From positions 131,165,358 to 131,229,357 of the forward strand of contig CM065816.1 in the NCBI GenBank assembly GCA_033398695.1: 64,000 bases of DNA, given 5' to 3'. A model generated the notes under the pieces. It made no database searches, was not told where the DNA came from, and saw only the letters and a list, made by a program, of their open reading frames with translations. Position numbers and translations under genes: made by a program. This document shows positions 11,437-22,450 of this stretch, piece by piece; position 1 is the first letter of the stretch; every line of letters begins with the position of its first letter. This DNA comes from Orobanche coerulescens (lineage: Eukaryota > Streptophyta > Magnoliopsida > Lamiales > Orobanchaceae).

Positions 11437-12410
11437 GTATCATTCCGAGACTTAGTCACTTCATAAGTACATTGATATTAGGGGATTGTTCGATACGATA
11501 CTCTTCGGCAATTATGCCAAATGTTTATTATCATTCATTGATGGCCAGTTCAAGGCATTGGGATACTCATTGTTAATGTTATTGTCGATAGCCGGTTCGC
11601 GGTATCGATGTATCGATTGTTGTTTTTAATATTGATGTCGATCTAAGACGTCGTTGTAATCATTGTTATTAATGTTGGAGTTTTGTCCTTGATGTTGTTT
11701 TGGCCGATTGAAGGCATTGGCGTATTCCTTTCTCATCTTCGTCGTCGGTAACCGATTAAAGGTGCCGAGGCATTCATTGTATCATTGTTATCGATTGGCC
11801 GTTCTAAGGCAATCGAGGTACTCAATCATTCATTGTATCATTGTTATCGATTGGCCGTTCTAAGGCAATCGAGGTACTCAATCATTCATTATATCATTGT
11901 TATCGATTGACCGTTCTAAGGTAATCGAGGTTCTCAATCATTCATTGTATCATTGTTATCGATTGGCCATTCTAAGGCAATTGAGGTACTCAATCATTCG
12001 CTGCATAATTGTTATCGATTGGCAGTTCTAAGGCAATCGAGGTATTGAATCATCCACTGCATCATTGTTATCGGTTGGCCATTCTAAGGCGATCAAGGTA
12101 TTGAATTGGGGCTGTCGAGGATAGGTCCCATCCGTCGTGTCGTTGTTATCAATTGGCCATTCTAAGGTAATCAAGGTATTGAATTTGGACCACCGAGGAC
12201 GGTACCCATCCGTGAGTCATCATTATCGTGTTGGCCGACTCAAGGCAGCACAATATCATTTTCGTGAATATTGTGTCGGATATCATGGTAGGGACTATGA
12301 TTTTCCCTGGTTGGTTAATTTAATGTATTTTAGTCATGTTCGCCTGGTGGATATCCTAGCGTGGGGTCCATGGCACTGTAATAACCCAATAGGATTTGGG
12401 GGTGTCAAGA
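11437..12410 (+). repeat. Element C left LTR, internally deleted
   Basis: Matches the 3' LTR of C at 27,327-28,170 and then jumps to the end of that LTR (29,443-29,580), so about 1.3 kb present in the 3' LTR is missing. It is entered at 11,437 from CACTA J. It ends GGGGGTGTCAAG rather than the TGTTACA seen in the 3' LTR, and no primer binding site follows. The boundary is decayed or rearranged. Confidence 0.75.
11770..12185 (+). repeat. Tandem repeat in left LTR of element C (about 59-bp unit)
   Basis: Roughly seven copies of a unit containing TTGTTATCGATTGGCC, TTCTAAGGCAATCGAGGTA and CATTCATTG. The same array occurs in the 3' LTR at 27,667-28,110. Confidence 0.85.
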
Positions 12411-12589
12411 CCTCGAAGCTTCGTATGACCTGTGTAAGGACTCGATTCTCTTTATGTTCATACATTCATCATGTCATTAATTATGCCTGCTTTGTTGAAA
12501 CCTATATATGATATTAGTGTTACGATTGATTCATGATTAATTGTGTTGGAGCACGTTTAACTATGCAAGCGATAAGGATCAACTCATTC

Positions 12590-12930
12590 ATCAGTCAACA
12601 ATCCTCAATCATCATTTTTATCTTGTCAATCATATTAATTAATTCATCACTCAGTCAATCTCATTGTTCAGTTAATTCATTAATCACTCAGTCAATCTCA
12701 TTGCTCAGTTAATTTATTCATCACTCAGTCAATCTCATTATTCAGTTAATTCATTCATCACTCAGTCAATCTCATTGTTCAGTTAAATCATTCATCACTC
12801 AGTCAATCTCATTGTTCAGTTAATTCATTCATCACTCAGTCAATCTCATCGCTCTGTTAATTCATTCATCACTCAGTCAATCTCAATGCTCAGTTAATTC
12901 ATTAATCATTCAGTCCATCTCACGGTTCAG
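12590..12930 (+). repeat. Tandem repeat inside element C (about 37-bp unit)
   Basis: Eight or nine imperfect copies of a unit built from TCATCACTCAGTCAATCTCA and TTGTTCAGTTAATTCAT. No coding potential. It occupies the place where a gag 5' part would be expected. Confidence 0.85.
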
Positions 12931-13149
12931 TTGTTGATCTTGTTGATCGAATTTTCAACCTTGTTAACTTGTTCAAGGTAATCATTTCAGGAATTTCATC
13001 AGATAATCATGTTACCACATTTGATCTTTCATGCGATCTTATCATATTCCGGCATCATATGGACGATCATTTTACCGCATTATTAATGCATCCATTATGT
13101 TAGAGCATGTATGCTCATTATCATCATTCCGTAACGTAATCATAATACG
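12931..13149. other. Interior of element C without recognised gene
   Basis: AT-rich sequence between the tandem array and the solo LTR. No motif was recognised beyond scattered ATCAT repeats. Confidence 0.4.
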
Positions 13150-13154
13150 ATCTT

Positions 13155-15130
13155 TGTTGGGATTCAGTGCCTAAAAAGAAGGCCCAGCGGAAGCGGTAAA
13201 ACAAAAATTAATTCGATCCGAATCCCTACGAGGATCAATCAAGCTAGTATATACGAATATATAAATGAAAATAAGAGTAGGATTCGAAATCATACCCTTG
13301 AAGTCCGTTGATTAAATGATTGTCTCGTCCACGAATCCGATCCGCCAAGCTCTTGAAATCCCGAGCACCGAAAACACCGTGCCTCTACTTGCCACGTGCC
13401 GGAAAAACGATCGGAACGACTTCCACTCGTTGTCCTCCAAGGACACGGCTAGAACAAATTGGTAGGAGCTATCAAATATAATCTAAAACACTCTAAGTGT
13501 ATAGATATATTTTCTCTCTATTTTTCTCTCGATTTTTCTCCAAGAAAAACTCAAGAAGAAATGAAGAAGATAAAGACTATGGAGAAAACTATTTTTCTCT
13601 CTCTCTCTTTTGCTATGGATCAGCCGTGAGTTTCTTTCTTCAAGTGAGTAAGTCTCACTTTTATTCTTCTACTTTTCTTCTTTATAATTATTCTCCAAGA
13701 ATAATACTCACCCCCATTTTCCATGGTCTTCCACCTATTAAGGTGGAAAGTGAAGACCAAGACAAAAAATAAAAGGGGTGGTTCGGCCATCTAGAAGGAC
13801 GGGAGAAATTCGGCCTATTTCGGACTCTCTCGAGTCTAAACAGATAAATTCCATTCCTTTCCGATGTATTTATATCAATTTATTAATCCAATTAATTAAT
13901 TGTATCAAATACAAATTAATATAATTAATTTCTCCAAGAAATAATTATATCTTTGAATTAAATTAATCACCCAGTAATTTATTTAATTCATTAGGCCATA
14001 AATTTATTTATCCAATAAATTAATTTAGACATTCAATGTCCCTAAATAAATTAGACATCCAATGTCCAATAAATTAGATATTCAATATCTAATATTTATA
14101 AAAAAAGAGATTAAGCTCGATTCGTTCCGTCGACAATCCTAATGCGCAACTCGGTAGGTCCGTCTCAGTAAGCAATGGGAGGAACCAAAGAGTAGTAGCA
14201 CCACCTAGCCAGCCTGGCGGCCTACACTGTACCCCAACTGAGAACGAATGATTGGGATCATTCAAGAACCATTCTGTCGTGAATACCAGTATATGTATAA
14301 ACCCTTCTTTCAAATGTCCCGATCAAGTTATAGGGTCACGGTCAGTCAAACCCTATCTGTACTTGACGTTATGCATGCGTTAATGTAAATCGAGATCATC
14401 GAGCTCTCGTGTATCTAATACAACTAGCTTCAATGCTTTGGCCAAAGACTTATGATCTCATCCGCCAATAACCGCATAGGACATATAACCCGCTCACTAA
14501 CGGGAGAAAGAATTATATCTTGGTATTCAGTAGGACCTGCTACTTGCCTGTAAAGATGCACGTCGAGGTTGACCCCCACCTCCCGATTTATAGGGTCGAA
14601 CTACTCTAATGAAAATCTTGACGTCACAAGCACATCCCTATGAAATCCTCAAGTCGAAGGTTCACGAATACCTATCACAACCTTTCGATTCTGTCATTGA
14701 CTGTCCCGGAGTGAAATCCGTGTGACGAATCGAGGGTGAGTCGGTTCGAGTATACTAATCCAATTAACATACCTATACGTGTGCTCCCACTAACCATTAG
14801 TGTTTGACAGGCACTCTCCATGTCAAAGAACACGTCATACAAGGCTTCACATAAACTTAACGCCCAGTAAAGTTTCATCGACTTGCGAAGGATTAAGTAT
14901 TTGAGCTATAAACCTTTCTAGTGCCGACCCTCTTATCCAATAAGGAGTGGAACATTTTGCTCTCTAATACACGGACTAGTTTCTATATGTATATTTACGA
15001 GTTAGGAATCCCAGTAACTATCAGTAAATAAAGAAACATCCATTGCCTTATATTAATGATTTACATCATTACAAGTACAATGCCCTCACTCAACATCCTC
15101 TGAGTGGCATTCGAGGGCATACTCCTAACA
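13155..15130 (-). mobile_element. Solo LTR, Copia-type (Angela/SIRE-like appearance)
   Basis: Bounded by TGTTGGGA and TCCTAACA with perfect 5-bp target duplications ATCTT at 13,150-13,154 and 15,131-15,135. No internal PBS, PPT or protein is visible over 1,976 bp, so it is a single LTR left by LTR-LTR recombination. On the minus strand it opens TGTTAGGAGTATGCCCTCGA and soon has a TTAATATAAGG stretch, which resembles Angela-type Copia LTRs. Clade assignment is from general resemblance only. Confidence 0.8.
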
Positions 15131-15170
15131 ATCTTCATACGGGATCTGTAATTATCATGTGACTTTCCTG

Positions 15171-15421
15171 CCTCGGTATGGAAAGAGCGGTCAGATGGAC
15201 ATCGGACTCCGACGTCCGAGAGATCGTTTTCTAGTCGTCTTCGTGCTGGGAGAGCATTTTCTTCTCAGATGACGAGTTCGACTGTTGTTTGCTTTAATTG
15301 TGATTCAGCAGGGCACGTGAGTACTCGGTGTACGGTGCCAGCTATTGTCTGTTTTCTGTGTGGGAACCCGGGACACCTACGGAAATACTGCAGGAGTTCT
15401 AATGCCAGTAGATCTCGATAG
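15171..15421 (+). pseudogene. Element C gag C-terminal fragment with two CCHC zinc knuckles
   Basis: One frame reads an Arg-rich stretch (PRDRFSSRLRAGRAFSS), then CFNCDSAGHVSTRC (15,290-15,331) and CFLCGNPGHLRKYC (15,350-15,391), and stops at a UAG ending 15,421. The spacing of the two knuckles equals that in element B's gag. No protease, RT or integrase follows before the polypurine tract 790 bp downstream, so element C is non-autonomous and gag-only. Confidence 0.85.
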
Positions 15422-16210
15422 AGTTCACGGGCCTCGAGAGATTTTTTTACTCCAGCTCGTGCATCATCCTAGGGGTCCTATCAGGCTTCGCGAGCCAGAG
15501 GTAAGAACATTCATCACCGGTGTTGAAGCAAGTTAATTCTTGCTCGGTAATAGTATAATCATTCATTTCATCATCGTTCATTCATTCATATAACTCATTC
15601 ATCATATGTCAAACATGTTGAGACTCATAATTATCAAACTAATTATTCATTTCACGGGGAACAACGGTTCCAATCGCTTCATCGAGCTATCACTCATTAC
15701 GTTATTAATTCACCTCGGTGAGTCATTCTTAATCCTTGTTGGATTTATAGTCATATATCATTCATCATTCATTTTAGTCACTCTCATTCTCGTGACCTCC
15801 CGAGATCATATTTAGCGGTGAGTTTAGATTTGGGTATTCCTTGAATCGATGAGGTCGAGGGGATCGACGATCTGAAGGATATCGATGTTGGGCACATTTG
15901 AGATGTAGCATTGGGTAGTATTTTTCCCCATTGGTATTGTACCCGAGATTTCATGATAATTTGGGTAATTGTTCATTGTTATGCGAGACGTCAAGTCATG
16001 AGGACTTGGGCGTGCGATTGATATGGTCCCGAGGACTATATGTGTGTTGTCGCTTTTCTTTTGAGGCGTGAGTCAGTGCTTATATGGGGCTTGGCCCAGT
16101 TGTGCAGGCAAAGTGTTTCGCGTTGAGGAGTATTCCTCGAGATGTTGTTTTCAGATCCTGATGGATAGTTCATATCCAGAGTTGTTTACCCTCAGTTTCG
16201 AGGACGAAAC
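15422..16210 (+). other. Untranslated 3' interior of element C
   Basis: No protein domain was recognised. The first 400 bp are ATTCATTCAT-rich. The last 130 bp resemble the 3' leader of related Ty3 elements (TTTCGAGGACGAAAC just before the polypurine tract), a motif also seen before the PPTs of A and B. Confidence 0.5.
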
Positions 16211-16229
16211 TCTTTTTAAGGGGGGAGTA
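16211..16229 (+). promoter_or_regulatory. Polypurine tract of element C
   Basis: TCTTTTTAAGGGGGGAGTA directly precedes TGTAATACCC, the start of the 3' LTR. It fixes element C on the + strand. Confidence 0.85.
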
Positions 16230-16510
16230 TGTAATACCCGGTTGTGAATTCATTAATTATCATTCAGTAATTGCCACTCAGAATTTTTTCACTCAGTAAC
16301 AATCACTCAGCATTCGTATTCATTCATTTCGTGTTCATCATTTGGCGTACCTTGGAGTCGTGTATCAGTTGTTATTCATCATTCATCTCTGTTCGGTATC
16401 GAGATGAGAATATTTTCATCATCATCATCGTGATTGGTAGCCTTGTGTTGGGAGTATCATTATTGTTTCACCGATTGAACGTGACTTATTATCGTGTAAG
16501 TCGAGCAGGT

Positions 16511-16780
16511 CGTGTGTAGGCATGCGTGGCATGGCATATTGTGTTCCCTTGTCGTTTTCGCACTCTACAGGGACGCACGAGCATGACACACGAGCAGCTG
16601 CTCGTGCGTGCTGCTCGTGCGTGGCATCAGAGTTGGACAGTACACTTTGGCAATCATCAGGGACACACGAGCATCACACACGAACAGGTGCTCATTCATG
16701 TTGCTCGCGCGTGAGGTCAGTGGTCGGGCAGTGTCCTGGCGCACGACCAAACACACGGACATTTGGTCGTGCGTCACTGG
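16511..16780. repeat. CpG-rich palindrome cluster in U3 of element C
   Basis: Inverted repeats around CACGAGCAGCTGCTCGTG (about 16,596-16,613), CACACGAGCATC and GGTCGTGCG, several matching their reverse complement within 50-100 bp. The cluster ends just before the TATA box, as in the other LTR families here. Confidence 0.8.
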
Positions 16781-16782
16781 AG

Positions 16783-16790
16783 TATTTAAG
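16783..16790 (+). promoter_or_regulatory. TATA box of element C 3' LTR
   Basis: TATTTAAG about 60 bp before the insertion point of B; likely start of transcription lies close to that insertion, so B probably disrupted R. Confidence 0.6.
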
Positions 16791-17304
16791 GGGGTCAGAC
16801 AGGGTTTTCACCTCATTTCACCCTTTCTCTCCTTCTTCTCGCGGTAGTTGTAACACCCCGAGATATTCAGAATAATTACAGCGTCGTAAACCCTTTAAGT
16901 AAGGATTTACAAGGCTAAATAAAAGAAATGCAAATATAATTCAACCTTACAACTGAAGTTCAAAATACAGAACTGGTTCAACTGGTCCAAAGACTTAACT
17001 TATACAACCATATCGAAAATGACATTATTAAAACACACGTACTCGAGTACTGAAGTGAACCAAGAAGACAAATCATAATAACAATAAACATCAACCACAT
17101 CACTGAGCCATTTCATCGTCCTGTCAGTACTGTGGTTGCTTCCCCGCTCCTCGATTACCTGAACATCAAAACAATGTCCACCCCCGAAGGGGTTAGCAAA
17201 ACAATGCTAGTACAAGTATCATAATACATAAATCATCAGTGCATCATAAAACATGCAAAACGGACTTCCGTCATCGGAATCCAACGATGTGAATCCTCAC
17301 GATT

Positions 17305-17490
17305 CCATCAACACAATGCAGGGTAATCCAGCGATCCAGCGCCCTTGGTATAGATCCCCATGATGATCCCGTCGGACCAACGCATGGTGGAAAACCCGTC
17401 CAGCGATCCAGCGCCCTCAGCATAGATCCCCATGATGATCCCGTCGGACCAACGCATGGTGGACATTCGATCCAGCGCCCTCAGCATAGA
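17305..17490 (-). repeat. Tandem repeat in element B 3' LTR (about 70-bp unit)
   Basis: Three imperfect copies of a unit with CCAGCGATCCAGCGCCCT, CATAGATCCCCATGATGATC and CCGTCGGACCAACGCA. The same array is at 24,853-25,040 in the other LTR. Confidence 0.85.
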
Positions 17491-17719
17491 TCCTCATGAC
17501 CCCCTCGGATCATTTATATCATAAACCAATCAATTATGCATACATATATGCATTTCAATATGTTCATCAATACGAACAATTAACAACGAATACCATGAGA
17601 AATTAAAGAAATAAATCTCATATTCGACAACATGAACAAAACCATATGCATGATCAAAGTTCCAATATAGATCAAACTCAACATATGATACTTGCCTCGA
17701 AAATGGCAAGAATGAAATA

Positions 17720-18135
17720 CTCCAACAAATGACACGCGTCCGTATGCCACCGCCCCTCGATCGTCCCCTATGCAAGGCTCGGACCTAAGAAATAATAAAG
17801 AATTTCTCTCAAGTCGTACGAACGTCTAACAATCCGGTTTACGGCCGCAAGCTCTAAAAATGAATTCTGCCTGAACTACTTAGCACGCGCTACGTACTCT
17901 ACATAACGTGCGCTAAGCCTGCCCGCAAGCTCCAACAAATGACACGCGTCCGTATGCCACCGCCCCTCGATCGTCCCCTATGCAAGGCTCGGACCTAAGA
18001 AATAATAAAGAATTTCTCTCAAGTCGTACGAACGTCTAACAATCCGTTTTACGGCCGCAAGCTCTAAAAATGAATTCTGCCTGAACTACTTAGCGCGCGC
18101 TACGTACTCTACATAACGTGCGCTAAGCCTGCCCG
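17720..18135 (-). repeat. 210-bp tandem duplication unique to the left LTR of element B
   Basis: The block starting CTCCAACAAATGACACGCG and ending GCTAAGCCTGCCCG occurs twice with about 210-bp period. The partner LTR has it once (25,257-25,460). It therefore arose after insertion, or is an assembly duplication. Confidence 0.85.
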
Positions 18136-18312
18136 TTAACGTACGCAAATAATAAAGTCTAGCATACGCTAGCTGTGTACAGACATCCCTTTCTGATCAG
18201 CTGACTGTCCTGCCTGATGTCATAACGTACGTTACATACCAAACGTAGCGCACGTTATTCATTCCCGATAGCGCACGTTAATATGCCTATCTTAGCGTGC
18301 GCTAACTGTGCA
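17880..18312. repeat. Palindrome cluster downstream of TATA in element B 3' LTR
   Basis: Contains TAGCGCGCGCTA, TAACGTACGTTA-type and TAGCGCACGTTA motifs, several with perfect dyad symmetry. Confidence 0.8.
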
Positions 18313-19000
18313 TGGCAGTTTACTGCTGGGCAGAAAACTTGAGCTAAATGTGATGAAACTCATGAAATCTTCAGTGTTAATACATGCCATCTCCGTGCAT
18401 ATCATGCTCATACGGTTTGTGAAAGATCTTTACGTATTAAATGACTATGAGATACAAGGATACGTATAATCATCACAACACCATAATTCATCTTTGATCT
18501 TTAAGAAATATCCTAAGTCCAATCCATTTCATGTCCCAAAACGTATGATTCCTTTATGTAAGGGCATAAGAACTTGGTAATCTCCATATACTGGTCATAA
18601 TCGGTTTTGAAGATACATGAATATGCTTAGGAGTCCATATACTAAAAAGGTTCAATGGATCATACGATGAATAAGTGCCGAAACGTCAAAAATATCCTTC
18701 TAACACATGATGTTCGACTACTAACGAATTTAACTGACTAGATAATCATGATCAAAACGTCCTCCATACTAGTACTTAATATTGGTGAAGAATCACCTAC
18801 CTCAAAGTAGTGAAGAACAAGGAGGAATTCGAATCAATCCAACGCCGAAGGCGTGAACACCAATCTTCAATGATCTACAATCTTCAACTCGAGCTAGGAT
18901 GCTGATATGAAGTGTTTATGATGAAGAGAGTGACTCTCTAAGTTCAAGAATTCGGATGTGGGAAGTGAAAAGTCTGAAAATATGAAAAAGGATGCTGTCC

Positions 19001-19009
19001 TATATATAG
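19001..19009 (-). promoter_or_regulatory. TATA box of element B 3' LTR
   Basis: TATATATAG core on the minus strand, directly downstream of the 19,021-19,329 palindromes in element orientation. Confidence 0.65.
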
Positions 19010-19020
19010 AAAATGGTTAT

Positions 19021-19329
19021 TAGCGCGCGCTAGTCCATATTCATAGCGTGCGCTAACGGCTATTTGAAACTTACTGATTTCACTGTACTCAGCCTTTAGC
19101 GTGCGCTATCCACATATAAGTAGCATGCGCTAACGCGTTGACTTGGCTTTTTCCCGAAAGCCGTCCAGGTTCATCCCGACATAATCCGACCAAGATCCCC
19201 GGCCTGATCTCACCTACCAACACGTCTCAATCATATTGACCACGTATAGCGTGCGCTAAGGTTCCTTCACAGCGTGCGCTATGGATCCAAGTTAGCGTAC
19301 GCTACACTTAGTCGATAGCGTGCGCTACA
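19021..19329. repeat. Palindrome cluster upstream of TATA in element B 3' LTR
   Basis: About eight TAGCGTGCGCTA-type motifs, including TAGCGCGCGCTA and TAGCGTACGCTA. The consensus is the same as in element A, although the surrounding LTR sequence is not alike. Confidence 0.85.
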
Positions 19330-19478
19330 TGTGCAGAATCACAATCTTAAATCACATTCATGAAATCATACACTCAACAACACCGGATTACGAAATACGG
19401 AGAATAATACTCAGATCAAAATGCAACAATTACAATATCACAAGTTCCAAATACATAGCAGAAATCTCGGGTATTACA

Positions 19479-19495
19479 TCCTTCCTCCCTAAAAA
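19479..19495 (-). promoter_or_regulatory. Polypurine tract of element B
   Basis: Minus strand reads CTTTTTAGGGAGGAAGGA immediately before the 3' LTR, preceded by the GGACGAAAC motif shared with A and C. Confidence 0.8.
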
Positions 19496-19513
19496 GAAGT
19501 TTCGTCCTGAAAC

Positions 19514-20605
19514 TTAAGATGAAAACAACTCTGGATATCTAGTCTTCATACTGTCCTCTGTTTCCCAAGTGGCCTCTTCAACTCCGTGTCGTGACCACTG
19601 TACTTTAACCAAGTGTATTGGTTTATTCCTTAATTGTTTGATCCGAATCTCAAGTATCTTGATTGGTCTCTCTTCGAAGGTGCCGTCACTCGCTATCTCG
19701 ATCTCATCGAACTCAATGATATAACTGGGATCCGATACATACCTCCGCAGTTGGGATACGTGAAACACATTGTGAACGTGACTCAGCGATGGCGGTAAGG
19801 CCAACCTGTATGCTAAATCTCCAACTCTCTCGAGGATCTCGAATGGTCCGATATATCTCGGACTTAGCTTGCCTTTCCTCCCAAAACGGAAAATTCCTCG
19901 TGTAGGAGACACTTTCAATAGTACGTGGTCCCCAATGTCGAACTCTAGAGGGCGACGACGTATGTCTGCATAAGACTTCTGTCGACTCTGGGCAGTCAAC
20001 AGTCTTTCTCGAATCAAAGCTATCTTCTCTTGAGTCTGAACTATCAATTCTGGTTCCGACCCGATCAAGTCCGAAGAATCATCCCAGCACAGGGGTGATC
20101 GGCATCTTCTCCCGTACAAATCTTCAAATGGTGTTATCTTAATAGAAGCATGCCAACTATTATTGTAGGTGAATTCAATCAATGGCAAATGAACTTCCCA
20201 ATCAGTCGACCAATCTAAGGCACAAGCTCTAAGCATGTCCTCTACTGTTTGTATAGTCCTTTCGGACTGACCGTCCGTTTGGGGATGATAAGCCGTGCTA
20301 AAGTTGAGCTCAGTCCCCAAAGCCCTGTGAACTGCCTTCCAGAAGTGCGACACGAAGCGACCATCTCGATCTGAAATAATGGTCTTCGGCGTCCCATGCA
20401 ATCTGACTACCTCTGCAATGAATACTCGCACCAATCTCTCGGGTCCCCAAGTATCTTTAATTCCTAGGAAATGAGCCGACTTGGTTAGTCGATCAACTAT
20501 AACCCAAATCATGTTCATTTCCGTTTTGGTCCTTGGCATATTGGTGATGAAATCCATCGAGATATCCTCCCACTTCCACTCAGGGATCGGAAGCGGCTTT
20601 AACAT
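19514..20605 (-). CDS. Element B integrase core, GPF/Y module and chromodomain
   Basis: Open for about 363 codons. The DDE integrase core shows [18 protein letters not shown] and HPQTDGQSERT. It is followed by [17 protein letters not shown] (GPF/Y) and a C-terminal chromodomain (KILEIRIKQLRNKPIHLVK ... [10 protein letters not shown]). It continues the same polyprotein as 20,666-22,450, interrupted by two in-frame UAG codons. Each UAG lies where element A has a glutamine. The product would insert cDNA, with the chromodomain thought to read heterochromatin marks. Confidence 0.9.
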   Translation of the reverse strand: MLKPLPIPEWKWEDISMDFITNMPRTKTEMNMIWVIVDRLTKSAHFLGIKDTWGPERLVRVFIAEVVRLHGTPKTIISDRDGRFVSHFWKAVHRALGTELNFSTAYHPQTDGQSERTIQTVEDMLRACALDWSTDWEVHLPLIEFTYNNSWHASIKITPFEDLYGRRCRSPLCWDDSSDLIGSEPELIVQTQEKIALIRERLLTAQSRQKSYADIRRRPLEFDIGDHVLLKVSPTRGIFRFGRKGKLSPRYIGPFEILERVGDLAYRLALPPSLSHVHNVFHVSQLRRYVSDPSYIIEFDEIEIASDGTFEERPIKILEIRIKQLRNKPIHLVKVQWSRHGVEEATWETEDSMKTRYPELFSS

Positions 20606-20665
20606 TCCGGCAGGTCGCTAATGTTCAATCTTAACCTGCTGACAAGTCAAACACTTCGAAACGTA

Positions 20666-22450
20666 CTATGCTACGTCCTTTTTCATATTCTCCCACCAGA
20701 AGTTTTGTTTTAGATCCTTATACATCTTACTGCTGCCCGGGTGAATAGAATAAGGCGCGCTGTGAGCTTCCTTCAGAATTGTCCGTCTCAAATCATCATC
20801 ATCGGGAACGCAAAGTCGACTCTGAAATCTCAGAACTCCATCATCTTGTATCACGAATCCTGGGTCTTTTCCTTTCTTTACTTCGTCACATAACCGAAGT
20901 ATCAGAGAATCGTTCAACTGCTTAGATTTGATCTCCTCGACTAGTGATGAAGTCAGTTCCATCACATATAGTTGCCCTTGGATTCCTGGTGTCCATACTT
21001 CAATCCCTTCGCGGATCAGTTCCCGTTGAATGCCGGTTTGGGATGTAAGTGCTTCCAACACTCGAAGAGAAACAGGTTTACGGCTCAATGCATCGGCTAC
21101 TATATTTTCTTTACCCGGATGATAGAGAATTTCCAAGTCGTAATCCTTGATCAATTCCAGCCACCTTCTCTGCCTCATGTTTAATTCTTTCTGACAGAAA
21201 ATGTACTTGAGGCTCTTATGATCTGTAAAGATCTGGCAATGAGTGCCGTACAAATAATGTCGCCAAATTTTCAAGGCAAAGACCACAACTGCTAGATCCA
21301 GATCATGAGTCGGGTAATTAACCTCGTACGGTTTCAACTGCCGAGAAGCATAGGCAATCACCTTATCCTTTTGCATCAACACACATCCCAGACCCTGATT
21401 AGAAGCGTCGTTGTATACCATGAATCCATCAGTTCCATCTGGTAACGCTAATATAGGTGTTGTCGTCAGTCTCTTCTTAAGTTCATCAAAACCAGCCTGG
21501 CATTTCTCATACCACGTGAACTTTTGAGTTTTCTGTAATAGCTGAGTGAGCGGACGAGCAATTTTGGAAAATCCCTCTACAAAATGGCGATAATATCCAG
21601 CAAGTCCTAAGAAACTCCGGACTTCTTTCACGTTATTAGGAGCTTCCCATTCCAAGATTGCTTCGACTTTCTTCGGGTCCACCTGAACTCCGTCAGCTGA
21701 TATCACATGCCCAAGGAAAGTTACTTCCCTAAGCCAGAACTCGCATTTGGAAAGCTTTGCATACAGCTGTTCCTTACTCAAGGTGCTCAAAACCACACGC
21801 AAATGTTCGGCATGCTCCTCTGTGTCCTTCGAATATATCAAGATGTCATCAATGAAGACGACCACAAATTTATCCAAGTATTCTGAGAATACCCGATTCA
21901 TCAATTGCATGAATACCGCAGGAGCATTGGTAAGTCCAAATGGCATCACTACAAATTCATAATGCTCGTACCGGGATCTGAAAGCAGACTTTGGTATATC
22001 CGATTCCTTAATTCTCAACTGATGGTATCCTGATCGCAAGTCAATCCTCGCGAATACCCTTGCGCCTTGCAGTTGTTCAAACAAGTCGTCGATCCGAGGT
22101 ATAGGATACTTATTCTTGATTGTCACTTTGTTGAGCTCCCTGTAATCAATACATAATCGGAGGGATCCGTCTTTCTTCCGAACAAAGAGAACGGGCGCTC
22201 CCCAAGGAGAAACGCTAGGTTGAATATAACCCTTCTGTAATAATTCCTCCAGTTGCTTCTTTAGTTCATATATCTCGGTTGTCGCCATGCGGTATGGTGC
22301 TATGGAAATAGGAGCGGCTCCAGGCTCTAATTCGATAGTGAACTCCATTTCTCTCTGCGGAGGTAACCCAGGTAGTTTGTCAGGAAATACATCTGAGAAC
22401 TCATTCACAACTGAAATAGATGAGAGCTCTACTCCTTCCTCTTTCCTCAT
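20666..22450 (-). CDS. Element B pol: reverse transcriptase, RNase H, integrase zinc domain
   Basis: About 594 codons. It begins in the linker ([18 protein letters not shown]). RT follows, with [20 protein letters not shown] and catalytic FIDD. Then come RNase H ([30 protein letters not shown]) and the integrase H2C2 start ([19 protein letters not shown]). It ends at a UAG just before CLTCQQ. In RNase H the usual SDAS reads NDAS, which changes the region of the first catalytic aspartate's neighbour. The upstream frame (gag-protease) overlaps it by a frameshift near 22,450-22,490. Confidence 0.92.
   Translation of the reverse strand: MRKEEGVELSSISVVNEFSDVFPDKLPGLPPQREMEFTIELEPGAAPISIAPYRMATTEIYELKKQLEELLQKGYIQPSVSPWGAPVLFVRKKDGSLRLCIDYRELNKVTIKNKYPIPRIDDLFEQLQGARVFARIDLRSGYHQLRIKESDIPKSAFRSRYEHYEFVVMPFGLTNAPAVFMQLMNRVFSEYLDKFVVVFIDDILIYSKDTEEHAEHLRVVLSTLSKEQLYAKLSKCEFWLREVTFLGHVISADGVQVDPKKVEAILEWEAPNNVKEVRSFLGLAGYYRHFVEGFSKIARPLTQLLQKTQKFTWYEKCQAGFDELKKRLTTTPILALPDGTDGFMVYNDASNQGLGCVLMQKDKVIAYASRQLKPYEVNYPTHDLDLAVVVFALKIWRHYLYGTHCQIFTDHKSLKYIFCQKELNMRQRRWLELIKDYDLEILYHPGKENIVADALSRKPVSLRVLEALTSQTGIQRELIREGIEVWTPGIQGQLYVMELTSSLVEEIKSKQLNDSLILRLCDEVKKGKDPGFVIQDDGVLRFQSRLCVPDDDDLRRTILKEAHSAPYSIHPGSSKMYKDLKQNFWWENMKKDVA

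Larger units (their letters stand above)
16230..16848 (+). repeat. Element C 3' LTR, first part (U3)
   Basis: Begins TGTAATACCCGG after the polypurine tract and contains a palindrome cluster and TATA box. It is interrupted at 16,849 by element B and continues at 26,798. The 5-bp sequence GTAGT at 16,844-16,848 is repeated at 26,793-26,797 as B's target duplication. Confidence 0.9.
16849..19478 (-). repeat. Element B 3' LTR (2,630 bp)
   Basis: Longer than its partner mainly because a block of about 210 bp is tandemly duplicated at 17,720-18,135. It carries palindromes both upstream (19,021-19,329) and downstream (17,880-18,312) of the TATA box in element orientation. Confidence 0.93.

Noticed and set aside
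11437..12410. Intact 5' LTR of element C
   Set aside because: It lacks about 1.3 kb found in the 3' LTR, has a decayed end and no primer binding site, so it is recorded as deleted.
13497..14878. Short open frames within 13,155-15,130
   Set aside because: They lie inside a solo LTR bounded by target duplications and show no domain.
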